Assembly (NCBI RefSeq): GCF_900215355.1
Contig: NZ_OBEA01000002.1
Location: 124,001-188,000 of the forward strand
Source of the DNA: Pseudooceanicola antarcticus
GTDB lineage: Bacteria > Pseudomonadota > Alphaproteobacteria > Rhodobacterales > Rhodobacteraceae
DNA length: 64,000 nucleotides
Reading direction: 5' to 3'
Positions 32,921 through 41,355 of this stretch are shown here, in pieces (the first letter of the stretch is position 1; each line of letters begins with the position of its first letter). A program made the position numbers and the translations under genes. The notes below the pieces were generated by a model that was given only the letters and a program-made list of their open reading frames with translations, was not told where the DNA came from and made no database searches.

Positions 32921-34075
32921 ATGGGCGATGTGACAGTTCTCATCGGGACCACCAAGGGGGTCTTTCTGCTGGAGGGCGGCGCGAGGCGCGAGGGCTGGAA
33001 GGTCTCGGGCCCACATTGCGGCGGCTGGCCCATCAACCATGTCATCGGAGATCCCGAGACCGGCCGCATCTGGGCCGGGGGCGGGGGCGATTGGTGCGGC
33101 GCCGGTGTCTGGCGTTCTGACGACGGCGGCGAGAGCTGGACATGCTCGCGGATGACGCAGGGCATGATGGACGACTGGGCCGCCAATGATCCCGATTTCG
33201 CCGCCATGATCGGCTGGACGGAAGAGCCGCTGCCCTTCGGCCATGATTTCAGCCAGGTCTGGTCGCTGCACTATGCCCATGGGGTGCTCTCTGCCGGAAC
33301 CAAGCCCGCGCGGCTGCTGCAAAGCCATGACGGCGGAGAGACATGGGCCAAGGTCACCGGTCTTTCCGAACATCCCTCTGCCGAGAGCTGGCAGCCCGGT
33401 GCCGCCGGGCTGACCCTGCACACGATCCTGTCGGACCCCGACGACCCGGCGCGCAGCTGGCTGGGGATCTCGGCCGCCGGTGTCTTTGCCACCGAGGATG
33501 GTGGCGCCACCTGGGACCGGCGCAACCGGCTGTCCAATGCCCAGGCCTGCGACGACCACGATCACCCCGCCGCGCCGCGGGACGGAGAGATCGGCCATTG
33601 CGTGCACAACATGGTGCTGGCGCCGGGCGGCGGAGAGCGGCTCTATCAGCAGAACCACCACGGCGTCTGGCGTTCGGAGGATGGGGGCCGCAGCTGGGAG
33701 GACATCACCAGGGGCCTGCCCTCGACCTTCGGCTTCCCGGTGCGGGTGCATCCGCGCGATCCCGATACGCTCTGGAGCTTCCCGCTCAACGGCGACATGC
33801 AGGGCCGCTTTCCGCCCGATGCCGCCGCCGCCGTCTGGCGCTCGCGCGATGCCGGGGCCACTTGGCAGGCAATGCGCGAGGGGCTGCCGCAGGAGGCCTG
33901 CTTCTTCACCGTGCTGCGTCAGGCCATGGGCGGTGACAACCATGATCCGGCGGGGGTCTATTTCGGCACCAACTCGGGCTCTGTCTTCGCCAGCCTCGAC
34001 GAGGGCGAGACCTGGCAGGAGATCGCCCGCCACCTGCCCACGGTGCTGGCGGTCGAGGTCCTCGACCGCCGCTAG
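32921..34075 (+). CDS. Asp-box (BNR) beta-propeller protein, sialidase-like fold
   Basis: A 384-residue protein with no signal peptide, starting at ATG 32921 after GGGAGGGCGGC. Six S-x-D-x-G-x-x-W Asp-boxes are visible: VWRSDDGGESW, LLQSHDGGETW, VFATEDGGATW, VWRSEDGGRSW, VWRSRDAGATW and VFASLDEGETW. They mark a BNR/sortilin-like propeller. The catalytic residues of true sialidases are not obvious. It resembles the group annotated as exo-alpha-sialidase or glycosyl hydrolase without proof. It probably forms a unit with the MarR gene. Confidence 0.8.
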   Translation: MGDVTVLIGTTKGVFLLEGGARREGWKVSGPHCGGWPINHVIGDPETGRIWAGGGGDWCGAGVWRSDDGGESWTCSRMTQGMMDDWAANDPDFAAMIGWTEEPLPFGHDFSQVWSLHYAHGVLSAGTKPARLLQSHDGGETWAKVTGLSEHPSAESWQPGAAGLTLHTILSDPDDPARSWLGISAAGVFATEDGGATWDRRNRLSNAQACDDHDHPAAPRDGEIGHCVHNMVLAPGGGERLYQQNHHGVWRSEDGGRSWEDITRGLPSTFGFPVRVHPRDPDTLWSFPLNGDMQGRFPPDAAAAVWRSRDAGATWQAMREGLPQEACFFTVLRQAMGGDNHDPAGVYFGTNSGSVFASLDEGETWQEIARHLPTVLAVEVLDRR

Positions 34076-34078
34076 CCC

Positions 34079-34606
34079 TCAGGAGGCAGGCAGGTTGTAG
34101 GGATCGAAGCCGCACATCTCGCCTGCGGCCTGCATGGCCTCGCGGTAGCCCGAGGCCGAGAAGAGCCCGTAGAGCCAATCTTCGCCCAGCCGGTTGCGGC
34201 GGATCACCATGCCGATGTCCTGCTGCGCCCCCGCGAAGGCGGCCAGCACGTCACCGACGAAGCCTGCGGTCAAGTCGCCGCGCCCGCCTGCGGGCCAGGC
34301 CTCAAGCCACATCTCGTCGCCCAGCCAGGTTTCCACCCCGTCGATCTCGAGCACCGCCTCGTCGATGTCGTCCCAGGGGGTGTCCTCGTCCGGGGACCAG
34401 GGCGAATATTCATAGTAGAAGGCCGCGTCGTAGCCGCCGGGGCTGAACTGGAAGACCAGCGCGCCAGAGGTGTCCCGCGCGGCGCGGGTGGTGAAGACAT
34501 GGCAGCGCTCGCCGATGCGCACGGCGCCCCAGTCCCCGACAGAGACGCCCTGGGCCAGGGCCGGGGGCGCAAGCAACAGCATCAGAATGGCGATCAGGTG
34601 GCGCAT
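34079..34606 (-). CDS. secreted protein of unknown function
   Basis: A 175-residue protein with a clear signal peptide (MRHLIAILMLLLAPPALAQG). The mature part is acidic, with RCHVFTTRAARDTSGALVFQFSPGG and YYEYSPWSPDEDTPWDD; the two cysteines (C35 in ERCHVF and one in GEMCGF near the C-terminus) may form a disulfide. It resembles the invasion-associated locus B type of small periplasmic proteins only loosely. Convergent with the Asp-box gene; 3 bp separates the stops. Confidence 0.6.
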   Translation of the reverse strand: MRHLIAILMLLLAPPALAQGVSVGDWGAVRIGERCHVFTTRAARDTSGALVFQFSPGGYDAAFYYEYSPWSPDEDTPWDDIDEAVLEIDGVETWLGDEMWLEAWPAGGRGDLTAGFVGDVLAAFAGAQQDIGMVIRRNRLGEDWLYGLFSASGYREAMQAAGEMCGFDPYNLPAS

Positions 34607-34697
34607 CGTGGTCTCCTTCCGGGGTTTCAGGTGAATGCCCCGCCCCCTGTCAGCGCCCGGTTAAGGCGGGGCAGGAAACTGCGGAGCATTCTAGCCA

Positions 34698-35537
34698 TCA
34701 CACCTGGCGCAGCGGCAGGTCCAGGATCTCGCGGGCTTGCTGCCAGCTGGCAACGGGGCGCTCGTACTTCTCGCAGAGCGCGGTGACCCGCTGCACGAGC
34801 GCCGCGTTGGAAGGCGCAAGGGTGGTCCGGTCGAGGCGGACGTTGTCCTCGAGCCCGCAACGGGCATGGCCGCCGGTCTCGACCACCCACTCGTTCAGCG
34901 TCAGCTGATGCGCGCCGATCCCGGCGGCGCACCATTCGCTGTCGGGCAGCAGGCGGGCCATGGTGGCGCGGTAGTAGTCGAAGACATCGCGGTCCACCGG
35001 CATGGCGTTCTTCACCCCCATGACGAATTGCACGTAGGGAGATTTCTCGAGCCGCCCGTCGGCATACATCTTCGCCGCCTGGTGGATGTGGCTCAGGTCG
35101 AAGGCCTCGATCTCGGGGCGCACACCGTAGGTCTTCATCTCTGCCGCCAGCCAGTCGACCAGATCCGGCGGGTTCTCGTAGACCCGCGTCGGGAAATTGT
35201 TCGAGCCGACCGAGAGCGAGGCCATGTCGGGCGCCAGCGGCAGCATGCCGCCCCGCGTCTGCCCCGCGCCCGAGCGCCCGCCGGTGGAAAACTGGATGAT
35301 CATGCCCGGACAATGCCGTTCCAGCCCCTCTTTCAGGGCGGCGAATTTCTCGGGGTCCGAGCTGGGCGTCTCGTCGTCGTTGCGCACATGGGCATGGACG
35401 ATGCTGGCGCCGGCCTCGAAGGCCTCATGGGTCGATTCCACCTGCTCGGAGACCGAGATCGGCACGGCGGGATTGTCGCTCTTGCGGGGCAGCGAGCCAG
35501 TGATGGCAACGCAGATGATGCAGGGTTTGGGCTCCAT
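34698..35537 (-). CDS. BKACE family beta-keto acid cleavage enzyme (DUF849)
   Basis: A 279-residue TIM-barrel enzyme. Zn-binding HAHVR (48-52) and the second pair in the SHIHQAAK region, plus GGRSGAG and VGSNNFPTRVYEN, fit the 3-keto-5-aminohexanoate cleavage family. Members condense acetyl-CoA with a beta-keto acid and release acetoacetate. The specific keto acid is unknown; the kamE subset lies in lysine fermentation clusters, not present here. It is monocistronic and divergent from the fasciclin gene. Confidence 0.9.
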   Translation of the reverse strand: MEPKPCIICVAITGSLPRKSDNPAVPISVSEQVESTHEAFEAGASIVHAHVRNDDETPSSDPEKFAALKEGLERHCPGMIIQFSTGGRSGAGQTRGGMLPLAPDMASLSVGSNNFPTRVYENPPDLVDWLAAEMKTYGVRPEIEAFDLSHIHQAAKMYADGRLEKSPYVQFVMGVKNAMPVDRDVFDYYRATMARLLPDSEWCAAGIGAHQLTLNEWVVETGGHARCGLEDNVRLDRTTLAPSNAALVQRVTALCEKYERPVASWQQAREILDLPLRQV

Positions 35538-35593
35538 CAGGGCAGTTAGGCGGGCGCTGCGAAAGCTGTCAACCGCGGTGCCTCACGCAGCTG

Positions 35594-35607
35594 TCACGCA
35601 GGCGTGA
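35594..35607. promoter_or_regulatory. 14-bp dyad TCACGC-AG-GCGTGA in the BKACE/fasciclin divergent gap
   Basis: Perfect 6-bp arms, 91-104 bp before the fasciclin start and about 57 bp before the BKACE start. A CTCACGC half-site precedes it at 35582. Candidate binding site for a dimeric regulator of either gene. Confidence 0.4.
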
Positions 35608-35697
35608 CCAACGAATTGAGAACCGAAGCGACATCGCCGCCGTACTTCCATCAACCAGCCAGCAAGAAGGCTGCCTGGGAACAAATTCTGGAGGAAT

Positions 35698-36264
35698 ATG
35701 AAGATGACCCGCAAGATCGCACTCACCGCCGCCCTGATCGCTGGTACCGCAACCGCCGCATTCGCAGCTGACAACCCGATGGTCGGCGGCGCGCCGATGA
35801 TGGCCGACATGACCATCGTCGAGAACGCCTCTGCTGCCCCCAACCTGACCACCCTGGTCGCTGCCGTAAAGGCCGCGGGCCTGGTTGACACCCTGGCCAG
35901 CGAAGGCCCCTTCACCGTCTTCGCCCCCACCAATGACGCCTTCGGCATGATCAAGGAAGACAGCCTGAACGCGCTGCTGATGGAAGAGAACAAGGACCAG
36001 CTGACGCAGATCCTGACCTGCCACGTGGTCGCCACCGAGGCCTTCTCGACCGACATCGCCGGCATGATCGCCGATGACGGCGGCATGCACGTGGTGCCCA
36101 CCGTCGGCGGCTGCGAGCTGAAGGCCTACATGGAAGGCGGCGAGCTGAAGCTGGAAGACGAGAACGGCCGTGTCTCCACCGTGACCATCGCCGATGTCGA
36201 CCAGTCGAACGGCGTCGTCCACGTCATTGACCGCGTCATCCTGCCCGCCGGCCAGGCAGGCTGA
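35698..36264 (+). CDS. secreted fasciclin (FAS1) domain protein
   Basis: A 188-residue protein. The signal peptide is MKMTRKIALTAALIAGTATAAFAAD, and one FAS1 domain fills the rest: NLTTLVAAVKAAGLVDTLASEGPFTVFAPTNDAF (H1 motif) and later VHVIDRVILPA (H2 motif). Bacterial FAS1 proteins mediate adhesion or biofilm functions in the periplasm or outside the cell. The start follows TGGAGGAAT. A terminator ends the transcript. Confidence 0.94.
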   Translation: MKMTRKIALTAALIAGTATAAFAADNPMVGGAPMMADMTIVENASAAPNLTTLVAAVKAAGLVDTLASEGPFTVFAPTNDAFGMIKEDSLNALLMEENKDQLTQILTCHVVATEAFSTDIAGMIADDGGMHVVPTVGGCELKAYMEGGELKLEDENGRVSTVTIADVDQSNGVVHVIDRVILPAGQAG

Positions 36265-36304
36265 TACCCAAGCGGTATGTAACGAGTGGCGCGTGTATCG
36301 CCGG

Positions 36305-36336
36305 GACGGGTCACCTTCGGGTGGCCCGTTTTCTTG
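36305..36336 (+). terminator. intrinsic terminator of the fasciclin gene
   Basis: Stem ACGGGTCACC/GGTGGCCCGT closed by a TTCG tetraloop, then TTTCTT. It lies 41 bp after the fasciclin stop. Confidence 0.85.
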
Positions 36337-36357
36337 TGCGCGGTCCGCGACGCGCGA

Positions 36358-36768
36358 CTAGTTCGGGATGTAGGAGATATATTGAACGGGCACCCAGCCC
36401 TGTCGCGGGGCGCTGACCTCTCGCCGTTCCAGCGCGCCGCAGACCTCGCGGTTCTGGCCATAGACGATGCCGGCCCAGGTGCCGCGGTACTCGAAGACCA
36501 GGAAGGTGTCGCCATGGCTCAGGCCCTGCCGGGTGCGATATTCCTCGCCAGGTCCGGTGCGTATGGGAAAGGTCCCGCCCTCGCCCGGCCCTTCGCCCAG
36601 GAAAACCGCCGCCTCGCAATTGCGCCGCGCGTCGCGGGGCAGCTCGTGAATGGCCACGTCAGGCGGTCCCGAGAGCCCTTCGATCTCGACCTGGGTGAAG
36701 AGCACGCCAATGCCGCCCACCATGAAGAGCGTACCAAGGAGCAGGCCTAGTCGGATCTGGAATTGCAT
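36358..36768 (-). CDS. membrane-anchored SH3-like protein of unknown function
   Basis: A 136-residue protein with one N-terminal membrane helix (RLGLLLGTLFMVGGIGVLF) and a periplasmic part resembling a bacterial SH3 domain: FPIRTGPGEEYRTRQGLSHGDTFLVFEYRGTWAGIVY ... QGWVPVQYISYIPN. SH3b domains often bind murein peptides. The start has GGAGGAACCC upstream. Two cysteines (NCEAA, EVCGAL) may pair. Confidence 0.7.
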   Translation of the reverse strand: MQFQIRLGLLLGTLFMVGGIGVLFTQVEIEGLSGPPDVAIHELPRDARRNCEAAVFLGEGPGEGGTFPIRTGPGEEYRTRQGLSHGDTFLVFEYRGTWAGIVYGQNREVCGALERREVSAPRQGWVPVQYISYIPN

Positions 36769-36850
36769 GGGTTCCTCCGGGCGGCAGTTCCGCCCGCGCC
36801 ACGCCTATCCCTGGCACCCCCGCGAAGTCACATGAATTCCCCGAAGGATT

Positions 36851-36887
36851 AGAGGCAAAGGCGCTGCAAACCGCGCCCCTTGCCTCT
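36851..36887 (-). other. long hairpin downstream of mcd
   Basis: Stem AGAGGCAA/TTGCCTCT continued inward by GGCGC/GCGCC with a small bulge. It lies about 85 bp after the mcd stop and has no T-tract. Possibly a transcript end or stabiliser. Confidence 0.45.
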
Positions 36888-36900
36888 ATCCGACGGCTCG

Positions 36901-36931
36901 AAATACTGCGGGGGTCCGGGGGCTGGCCCCC
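36901..36931 (-). repeat. dispersed intergenic element, short type II unit without variable hairpin
   Basis: AAATACTGCGGGGG is followed by GGGGGC-TG-GCCCCC (36918-36931). Compared with 18893, 23257 and 41124, the middle variable hairpin is missing. It is in the mcd 3' flank. Confidence 0.6.
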
Positions 36932-36970
36932 GGTCCCGTGCGCTCCACCCGCTCAGGTGCTGCTTCGGCG

Positions 36971-38656
36971 TCAGGCCAGCAGCCGCCGGGCGATGACCTG
37001 GGCCTGGATCTCTGCCGCGCCCTCGAAGATCGACAGGATGCGCGCATCGCAAAGCAACCGCGAGGCCACGTATTCCAGGGCGAACCCGTTGCCGCCGTGG
37101 ATCTGCAGCGCATTGTCGGCGCAGGCCCAGGCCACGCGGGCGCCAAGCAGCTTGGCCATCCCGGCCTCAAGATCGCAGCGGCGGTCGTTGTCCTTCTCGA
37201 AGGCAGCGAAATAGGTCAGTTGGCGCGCTACCATGATCTCGACCGCCATCATGGCCAGCTTGCCCGAGACGCGCGGGAATTGTGCCAGCGGCCCGCCGAA
37301 GGCCTTGCGGTCCAGCGCATATTGCAACCCGACGTCCAGCGCAGCCTGGGCCACGCCGATGGCGCGCGCGGCGGTCTGGATGCGGGCGCTCTCGAAGGTC
37401 TGCATGAGCTGCTTGAAGCCCTTCCCCTCTTCCCCGCCCAGCAGGTTCTCGCCCTTCACGGCGAAATTGTCGAAACCCAGTTCGTATTCCTTCATGCCGC
37501 GATATCCCAGCACCTCGATCTCGCCGCCGGACATGCCCGGCGTGGGGAAGGGATCGTCATCGGTGCCGGGTGTCTTCTCGGCCAGGAACATCGACAGCCC
37601 GCGGTGATCGGTCGAGGCAGGATCGGTGCGCGCCAGCAGGGTCATCACATGGGTGCGCGCCGCATGGGTGATCCAGGTCTTGTTGCCGGTGACGCGGTAG
37701 TCCTCGCCCTCCTTCACCGCGCGGGTGCGCAGGCTGGCCAGGTCCGAGCCTGTATTGGGCTCGGTGAAGACGGCGGTCGGCAGGATTTCCCCCGAGGCGA
37801 GCTTCGGCAGCCAGTGTTCCTTCTGCGCCTCGGTGCCGCCGCAGAGGATCAGCTCGGCCGCGATCTCGGACCGGGTGCCAAGGGAGCCGACGCCGATATA
37901 GCCGCGCGACAGCTCTTCCGAGACCACGACCATCGAGGCCTTGGACAGGCCGAAGCCGCCGTGTTCTTCGGGGATGGTCAGGCCGAAGACGCCCATCTCG
38001 GCCAGTTCCTCGATCACCGACATGGGGATCAGCTCGTCCTTCAGGTGCCACTCATGGGCGAAGGGCGCGACCTTCTCGGCGGCATAGCGGCGGAACTGGT
38101 CGCGGATCATCTCCAGCTCTTCATCCAGGCCGGTGGTACCGAAATGGCCCTGGCCCTGGCGCTCGATCATCAGCTCGGCCAGCCGGGTACGCGCGGCCTG
38201 GGTATTGCCGGAGTTGCACAGGGTCATCACCGCATCGGACATCAGCCCGCGCTGGTCCTCCTGGGTCAGGCCAAGGTCCTGCAGGCGCACGATCTCCTGC
38301 TGCGACATCTGGATGCCGCCGTAGATCTGCCAGAGGTATTCACCGAAGGCGATCTGACAAAGCAGCCCCTCCATCTCGCCGAAACTGCCCTCGTCAGAGA
38401 GCCGCGTGGCCCAGAGGTGCACCTGCCGCAGCGCCTCGGCATAGGTGGCGAGCCAGGCCAGGCCATGGGTGGCGGTCTGTTCGGCCTCCACCGCGCGGGC
38501 CGAGACGCGATCCTCGACCACCACCCTCTCGCGGACGCGGTTCCGGGCGCGGGACAGGATATCCTCGACCGGGCCAAGAGCTGCGCCGGTGAGGGTCAGC
38601 AGGTCGGGCAGAAGGGCATCGGGCTGCATCGCGGGGTCCTGTCCGTCATGGGGCAT
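36971..38656 (-). CDS. mcd: (2S)-methylsuccinyl-CoA dehydrogenase
   Basis: A 561-residue FAD enzyme oxidising (2S)-methylsuccinyl-CoA to mesaconyl-CoA in the ethylmalonyl-CoA pathway of acetate assimilation. The C-terminal two thirds are a normal acyl-CoA dehydrogenase (TIPEEHGGFGLSKASMVVV, AVFTEPNTGSDLASL, and the catalytic Glu545 in SIFEGAAEIQ). A 170-residue N-terminal extension (THGLAWLATYAEALRQ, IAFGEYLWQIYGGIQMSQQEI) is the feature that separates Mcd from other members. The start ATG 38656 follows GAGGAGAAAC. Other pathway genes are not in the window. Confidence 0.88.
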   Translation of the reverse strand: MPHDGQDPAMQPDALLPDLLTLTGAALGPVEDILSRARNRVRERVVVEDRVSARAVEAEQTATHGLAWLATYAEALRQVHLWATRLSDEGSFGEMEGLLCQIAFGEYLWQIYGGIQMSQQEIVRLQDLGLTQEDQRGLMSDAVMTLCNSGNTQAARTRLAELMIERQGQGHFGTTGLDEELEMIRDQFRRYAAEKVAPFAHEWHLKDELIPMSVIEELAEMGVFGLTIPEEHGGFGLSKASMVVVSEELSRGYIGVGSLGTRSEIAAELILCGGTEAQKEHWLPKLASGEILPTAVFTEPNTGSDLASLRTRAVKEGEDYRVTGNKTWITHAARTHVMTLLARTDPASTDHRGLSMFLAEKTPGTDDDPFPTPGMSGGEIEVLGYRGMKEYELGFDNFAVKGENLLGGEEGKGFKQLMQTFESARIQTAARAIGVAQAALDVGLQYALDRKAFGGPLAQFPRVSGKLAMMAVEIMVARQLTYFAAFEKDNDRRCDLEAGMAKLLGARVAWACADNALQIHGGNGFALEYVASRLLCDARILSIFEGAAEIQAQVIARRLLA

Positions 38657-38699
38657 CTGGTTTCTCCTCTTCTCGGGCACCGGAATAATCCTTTCGCAG

Positions 38700-38724
38700 T
38701 TGCAGCGCAATATGTTTGCGCAAA
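38700..38724. promoter_or_regulatory. tandem TTGC/GCAA dyads upstream of mcd
   Basis: TTGC-N3-GCAA (38700-38710) is followed after exactly 4 bp by TTTGCGCAAA (38715-38724), 44-68 bp before the mcd start. Two dyads separated by 4 bp resemble the RamB/PccR-type architecture (TTTGCAAA-N4-TTTGCAAA) known to control short-chain acyl-CoA genes in alphaproteobacteria. The half-sites are not identical to that consensus. Confidence 0.45.
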
Positions 38725-38799
38725 TCCCCAATCTGAGGATCTAAAGTTACGTGACAGATTTCACTTCTGGCCGGTGCCCTGCGGGTGTAGTCATTTGCC

Positions 38800-39585
38800 A
38801 TGACTGAATTTTTGCACCTTCCGGGCCCCGAGGGCCTGACCGCGCTGGCCTGGGTCGCGATCTTCGCCGTGGCGCTGATTGCCGGGCTGGTGAAGGGCAT
38901 GGTGGGATTCGCCATGCCGATGATCATGATCTCGGGCCTGGGCAGCCTGGTGGGACCGGACTGGGCGCTGGCGGGACTGATCCTGCCGACGCTGGTCACC
39001 AATGGCTGGCAGGCGCTGCGCCAGGGGCCGGCCGCGGCCTGGGAGGTGGTGAAGCGGTTCCGCATCTTCCTGGGCGTGGCCTTCGTCATGCTGATATTCT
39101 CGGCCCAGCTGGTGCGGGTGCTGCCGCAGCAGGTGATCCTGCTGATGATCGGCGGCCCCATCGTTCTCTTCGCGCTGACCCAGCTGATGGGGAAGGCGCT
39201 GACCCTGGCGCATCCGCCGAGACGCAGTGTCGAGCTGGCGGTGGCCAGTTTCGCCGGGTTCATCGGTGGCTTCTCGGGCGTCTGGGGGCCGCCGACCGTG
39301 GCCTATCTGACGGCCCTCGACACGCCCAAGAGCGAACAGGTTCGCGTGCAGGGGGTGATCTATGGCCTCGGCGCGCTGGCGCTGCTTGGCGCCCATCTGG
39401 GCTCGGGCGTGCTCAGGGCGCAGACGCTGCCCTTCTCCATCGTCATGGTGCCGGTGGCGCTGGCGGGCATGTGGATGGGCTTCCAGCTGCAGGACCGCAT
39501 CGACCAGAAGACCTTCCGCCGCGCCACGCTCGTGGTGCTGCTGGTGGCCGGGCTGAACCTGCTGCGCCGCGCCCTCTTCGCCTGA
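38800..39585 (+). CDS. sulfite exporter TauE/SafE (TSUP) family protein
   Basis: A 261-residue membrane protein with about eight helices in two related halves (for example VAIFAVALIAGLVKGMVGFAMPM and the second half FAGFIGGFSGVWGPPTVAYL). TSUP proteins export sulfite or organosulfonates or take up small organics. The substrate is unknown. Start ATG 38800. The gene is divergent from mcd and convergent with the RimB-RimK gene (3 bp apart). Confidence 0.9.
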   Translation: MTEFLHLPGPEGLTALAWVAIFAVALIAGLVKGMVGFAMPMIMISGLGSLVGPDWALAGLILPTLVTNGWQALRQGPAAAWEVVKRFRIFLGVAFVMLIFSAQLVRVLPQQVILLMIGGPIVLFALTQLMGKALTLAHPPRRSVELAVASFAGFIGGFSGVWGPPTVAYLTALDTPKSEQVRVQGVIYGLGALALLGAHLGSGVLRAQTLPFSIVMVPVALAGMWMGFQLQDRIDQKTFRRATLVVLLVAGLNLLRRALFA

Positions 39586-39588
39586 GCG

Positions 39589-40977
39589 CTACCGCTTGCC
39601 CGCCCGCTTGGCGCGCGGGCTGCGCGGCGCCACCTTGGCCTCGATATGTTCGATCACCATGGCGGCGATGTCCTTCTTCGAGGTGCGCTCGATCCCTTCC
39701 AGGCCAGGCGAGGAGTTGACCTCCAGCACCTTCGGCCCGTCATCGCCCCGCAAGAGATCGACGCCTGCGAGATCCAGCTTCATGGCGCGGGCGGCGCGTA
39801 CGGCGGTGTCGCGCTCGGCCTTCGAGATCCGCACGGTCTCGGCGGTGCCACCCTGGTGCAGGTTCGAGCGGAAGTCGTCCGGCGCGCCGCGGCGGCGCAT
39901 GGCGGCGACGACCTTGCCGCCGACGACCAGGCAGCGGATGTCCTCTCCGGCAGCTTCCTTGACGAAGCTCTGCACGAGGAAATCGGCCTTGAGGCCCCGG
40001 AAGGCGGAAATCACCGTCTCGGCGGCCTTCTTGGTCTCGGCCAGGACGACCCCCTTGCCCTGGGTCGATTCGAGCAGCTTCAGAACTAGGGGCGCGCCGC
40101 CGACCAGATGGATCAGGTTGCCGGAATCCTTGGGGCTGCGGGCGAAGGCGGTGGTGGGCATGCCGATGCGGTGCCGGGCCAGGACCTGGTGGGCATAGAG
40201 CTTGTCGCGCGACATGGCGATGCCCTCCGAGCCCGCAAGGCAATAGGTGCCCAGGCTCTCGAACTGGCGCACCACGGCGGTGCCGTAGGAGGTGATCGAG
40301 GCGCCGATGCGCGGGATCACAGCGTCGTAGTGGGGCAGGCGGCGGCCGTCGTAATGCACCTCGGCGCCGACGGCGCGGATGTTCATGTAGCAGCGCGAGG
40401 TGTCGATGACCTCCAGCGTGTGGCCGCGCGCCTCGGCGGCTTCGATCAGCCGGCGGGTCGAGTAATTGCCGGGCTCGCGCGTCAGCACCGCCAGGCGCAG
40501 GGCGCGGCGATGCTGCTTCAGGCGCGGCGTGTCGCGGTAGGCGTCGAAGGAGAGCTCGGGCTGCTGGTAGCTTTGCGAGGGATTGACGATCATGTCCTCG
40601 CAGATCGCCGAGCGGCCAAGCAGCATCCGGTAGGCCATGGCGCCCCGGTCGGTCAGGGTCACTTCCAGCGGCCAGCGGCGATCCCCGATCACCACCTCGG
40701 TCTCGATGACGAAGCGCAGCTCGGTCTCGCCGTTCGACGAGGTGACCTCGCGCCGGTCCTTGAGCGGCGCCGAGCAGATGATTTCCAGCTCGGGATCGCT
40801 GGGGTCGGGGTGGATCGCGAAACGCACCATGGGCTTGTCGGGCGAGCCGAAGGGTTCGATCGAGAAGGCATGTAGCGCGGAGGTCCGCGCCCCGGTGTCC
40901 ACTTTGGCGCGGATCGCCGGCAGTCCGAGGCCCGGAAGCGAGAGCCATTCTTCCCAGCCGAGAGTGAATTGCGCCAT
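39589..40977 (-). CDS. rimK: RimB-like aspartic peptidase domain fused to RimK-type ATP-grasp ligase
   Basis: A 462-residue two-domain protein. Residues 1-145 form a retropepsin-like RimB/ATP-dependent Zn-protease domain with the active-site motif [12 protein letters not shown] (Asp27). From about 160 a RimK ATP-grasp ligase follows: [48 protein letters not shown] and the catalytic [14 protein letters not shown]. RimK adds glutamates to ribosomal protein S6. In many bacteria rimB and rimK are separate, adjacent genes. The C-terminus is basic ([12 protein letters not shown]). Confidence 0.88.
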   Translation of the reverse strand: MAQFTLGWEEWLSLPGLGLPAIRAKVDTGARTSALHAFSIEPFGSPDKPMVRFAIHPDPSDPELEIICSAPLKDRREVTSSNGETELRFVIETEVVIGDRRWPLEVTLTDRGAMAYRMLLGRSAICEDMIVNPSQSYQQPELSFDAYRDTPRLKQHRRALRLAVLTREPGNYSTRRLIEAAEARGHTLEVIDTSRCYMNIRAVGAEVHYDGRRLPHYDAVIPRIGASITSYGTAVVRQFESLGTYCLAGSEGIAMSRDKLYAHQVLARHRIGMPTTAFARSPKDSGNLIHLVGGAPLVLKLLESTQGKGVVLAETKKAAETVISAFRGLKADFLVQSFVKEAAGEDIRCLVVGGKVVAAMRRRGAPDDFRSNLHQGGTAETVRISKAERDTAVRAARAMKLDLAGVDLLRGDDGPKVLEVNSSPGLEGIERTSKKDIAAMVIEHIEAKVAPRSPRAKRAGKR

Positions 40978-41355
40978 GTCAGGTCCTTCTGAGCTGTCCG
41001 CTGCGGGGTGGGGGGAATCGGCGGCCTGGGGCCACCCTATTCAAGTCGCGGCCTTATGACAGGGGCAGGTCTGCCGCAATGGGCCACCTGAGGCGGAGAT
41101 GATCTTCTCGGGGGCAATGTAGCGGGGGCGCTGCCCCCGTCGAGCAGGGCTCGACTCCCCCGGAGTATTTTCAGCCTGGTGATGATGGCTGGGGGGCGCC
41201 AAGAAGGCTCCCTCCTTCTCCGTGAAGAGCGTGCCACGGCCCCGGTTGAGAAGGAGGGAGCCCATCCGGGCAGGGGCCCGCTGCATCACCAGGCTGAAAA
41301 TACTCCCGCCGGAGGCATGGCCCGGAATGGGCCGGCTCCGCGGGCTGTCCTGGTC
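40978..41355. other. 378-bp intergenic region carrying a composite repeat
   Basis: Most of this gap between two minus-strand genes is the element described at 41124-41316. The rest (40978-41123) is upstream sequence of the RimB-RimK gene without a recognisable feature. Confidence 0.6.
41124..41316. repeat. dispersed element doublet (type II forward + type I reverse) with internal palindrome
   Basis: Type II unit: GC hairpin GGGGGC-GCT-GCCCCC (41124-41138), variable hairpin GTCGAGC-AGG-GCTCGAC (41139-41155), then TCCCCCGGAG and the TATTTTCAGCC...GGTGATG core to 41187. An inverted type I core is at 41284-41316. Between them is a perfect 15-bp inverted repeat: GGCTCCCTCCTTCTC (41206-41220) and GAGAAGGAGGGAGCC (41248-41262). 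The reverse complement of this doublet matches the arrangement at 23204-23317. It contains no gene. Confidence 0.8.

Noticed and set aside
36938-38803. 621-codon open frame antisense to mcd
   Set aside because: Shadow of a clear acyl-CoA dehydrogenase; no family features.
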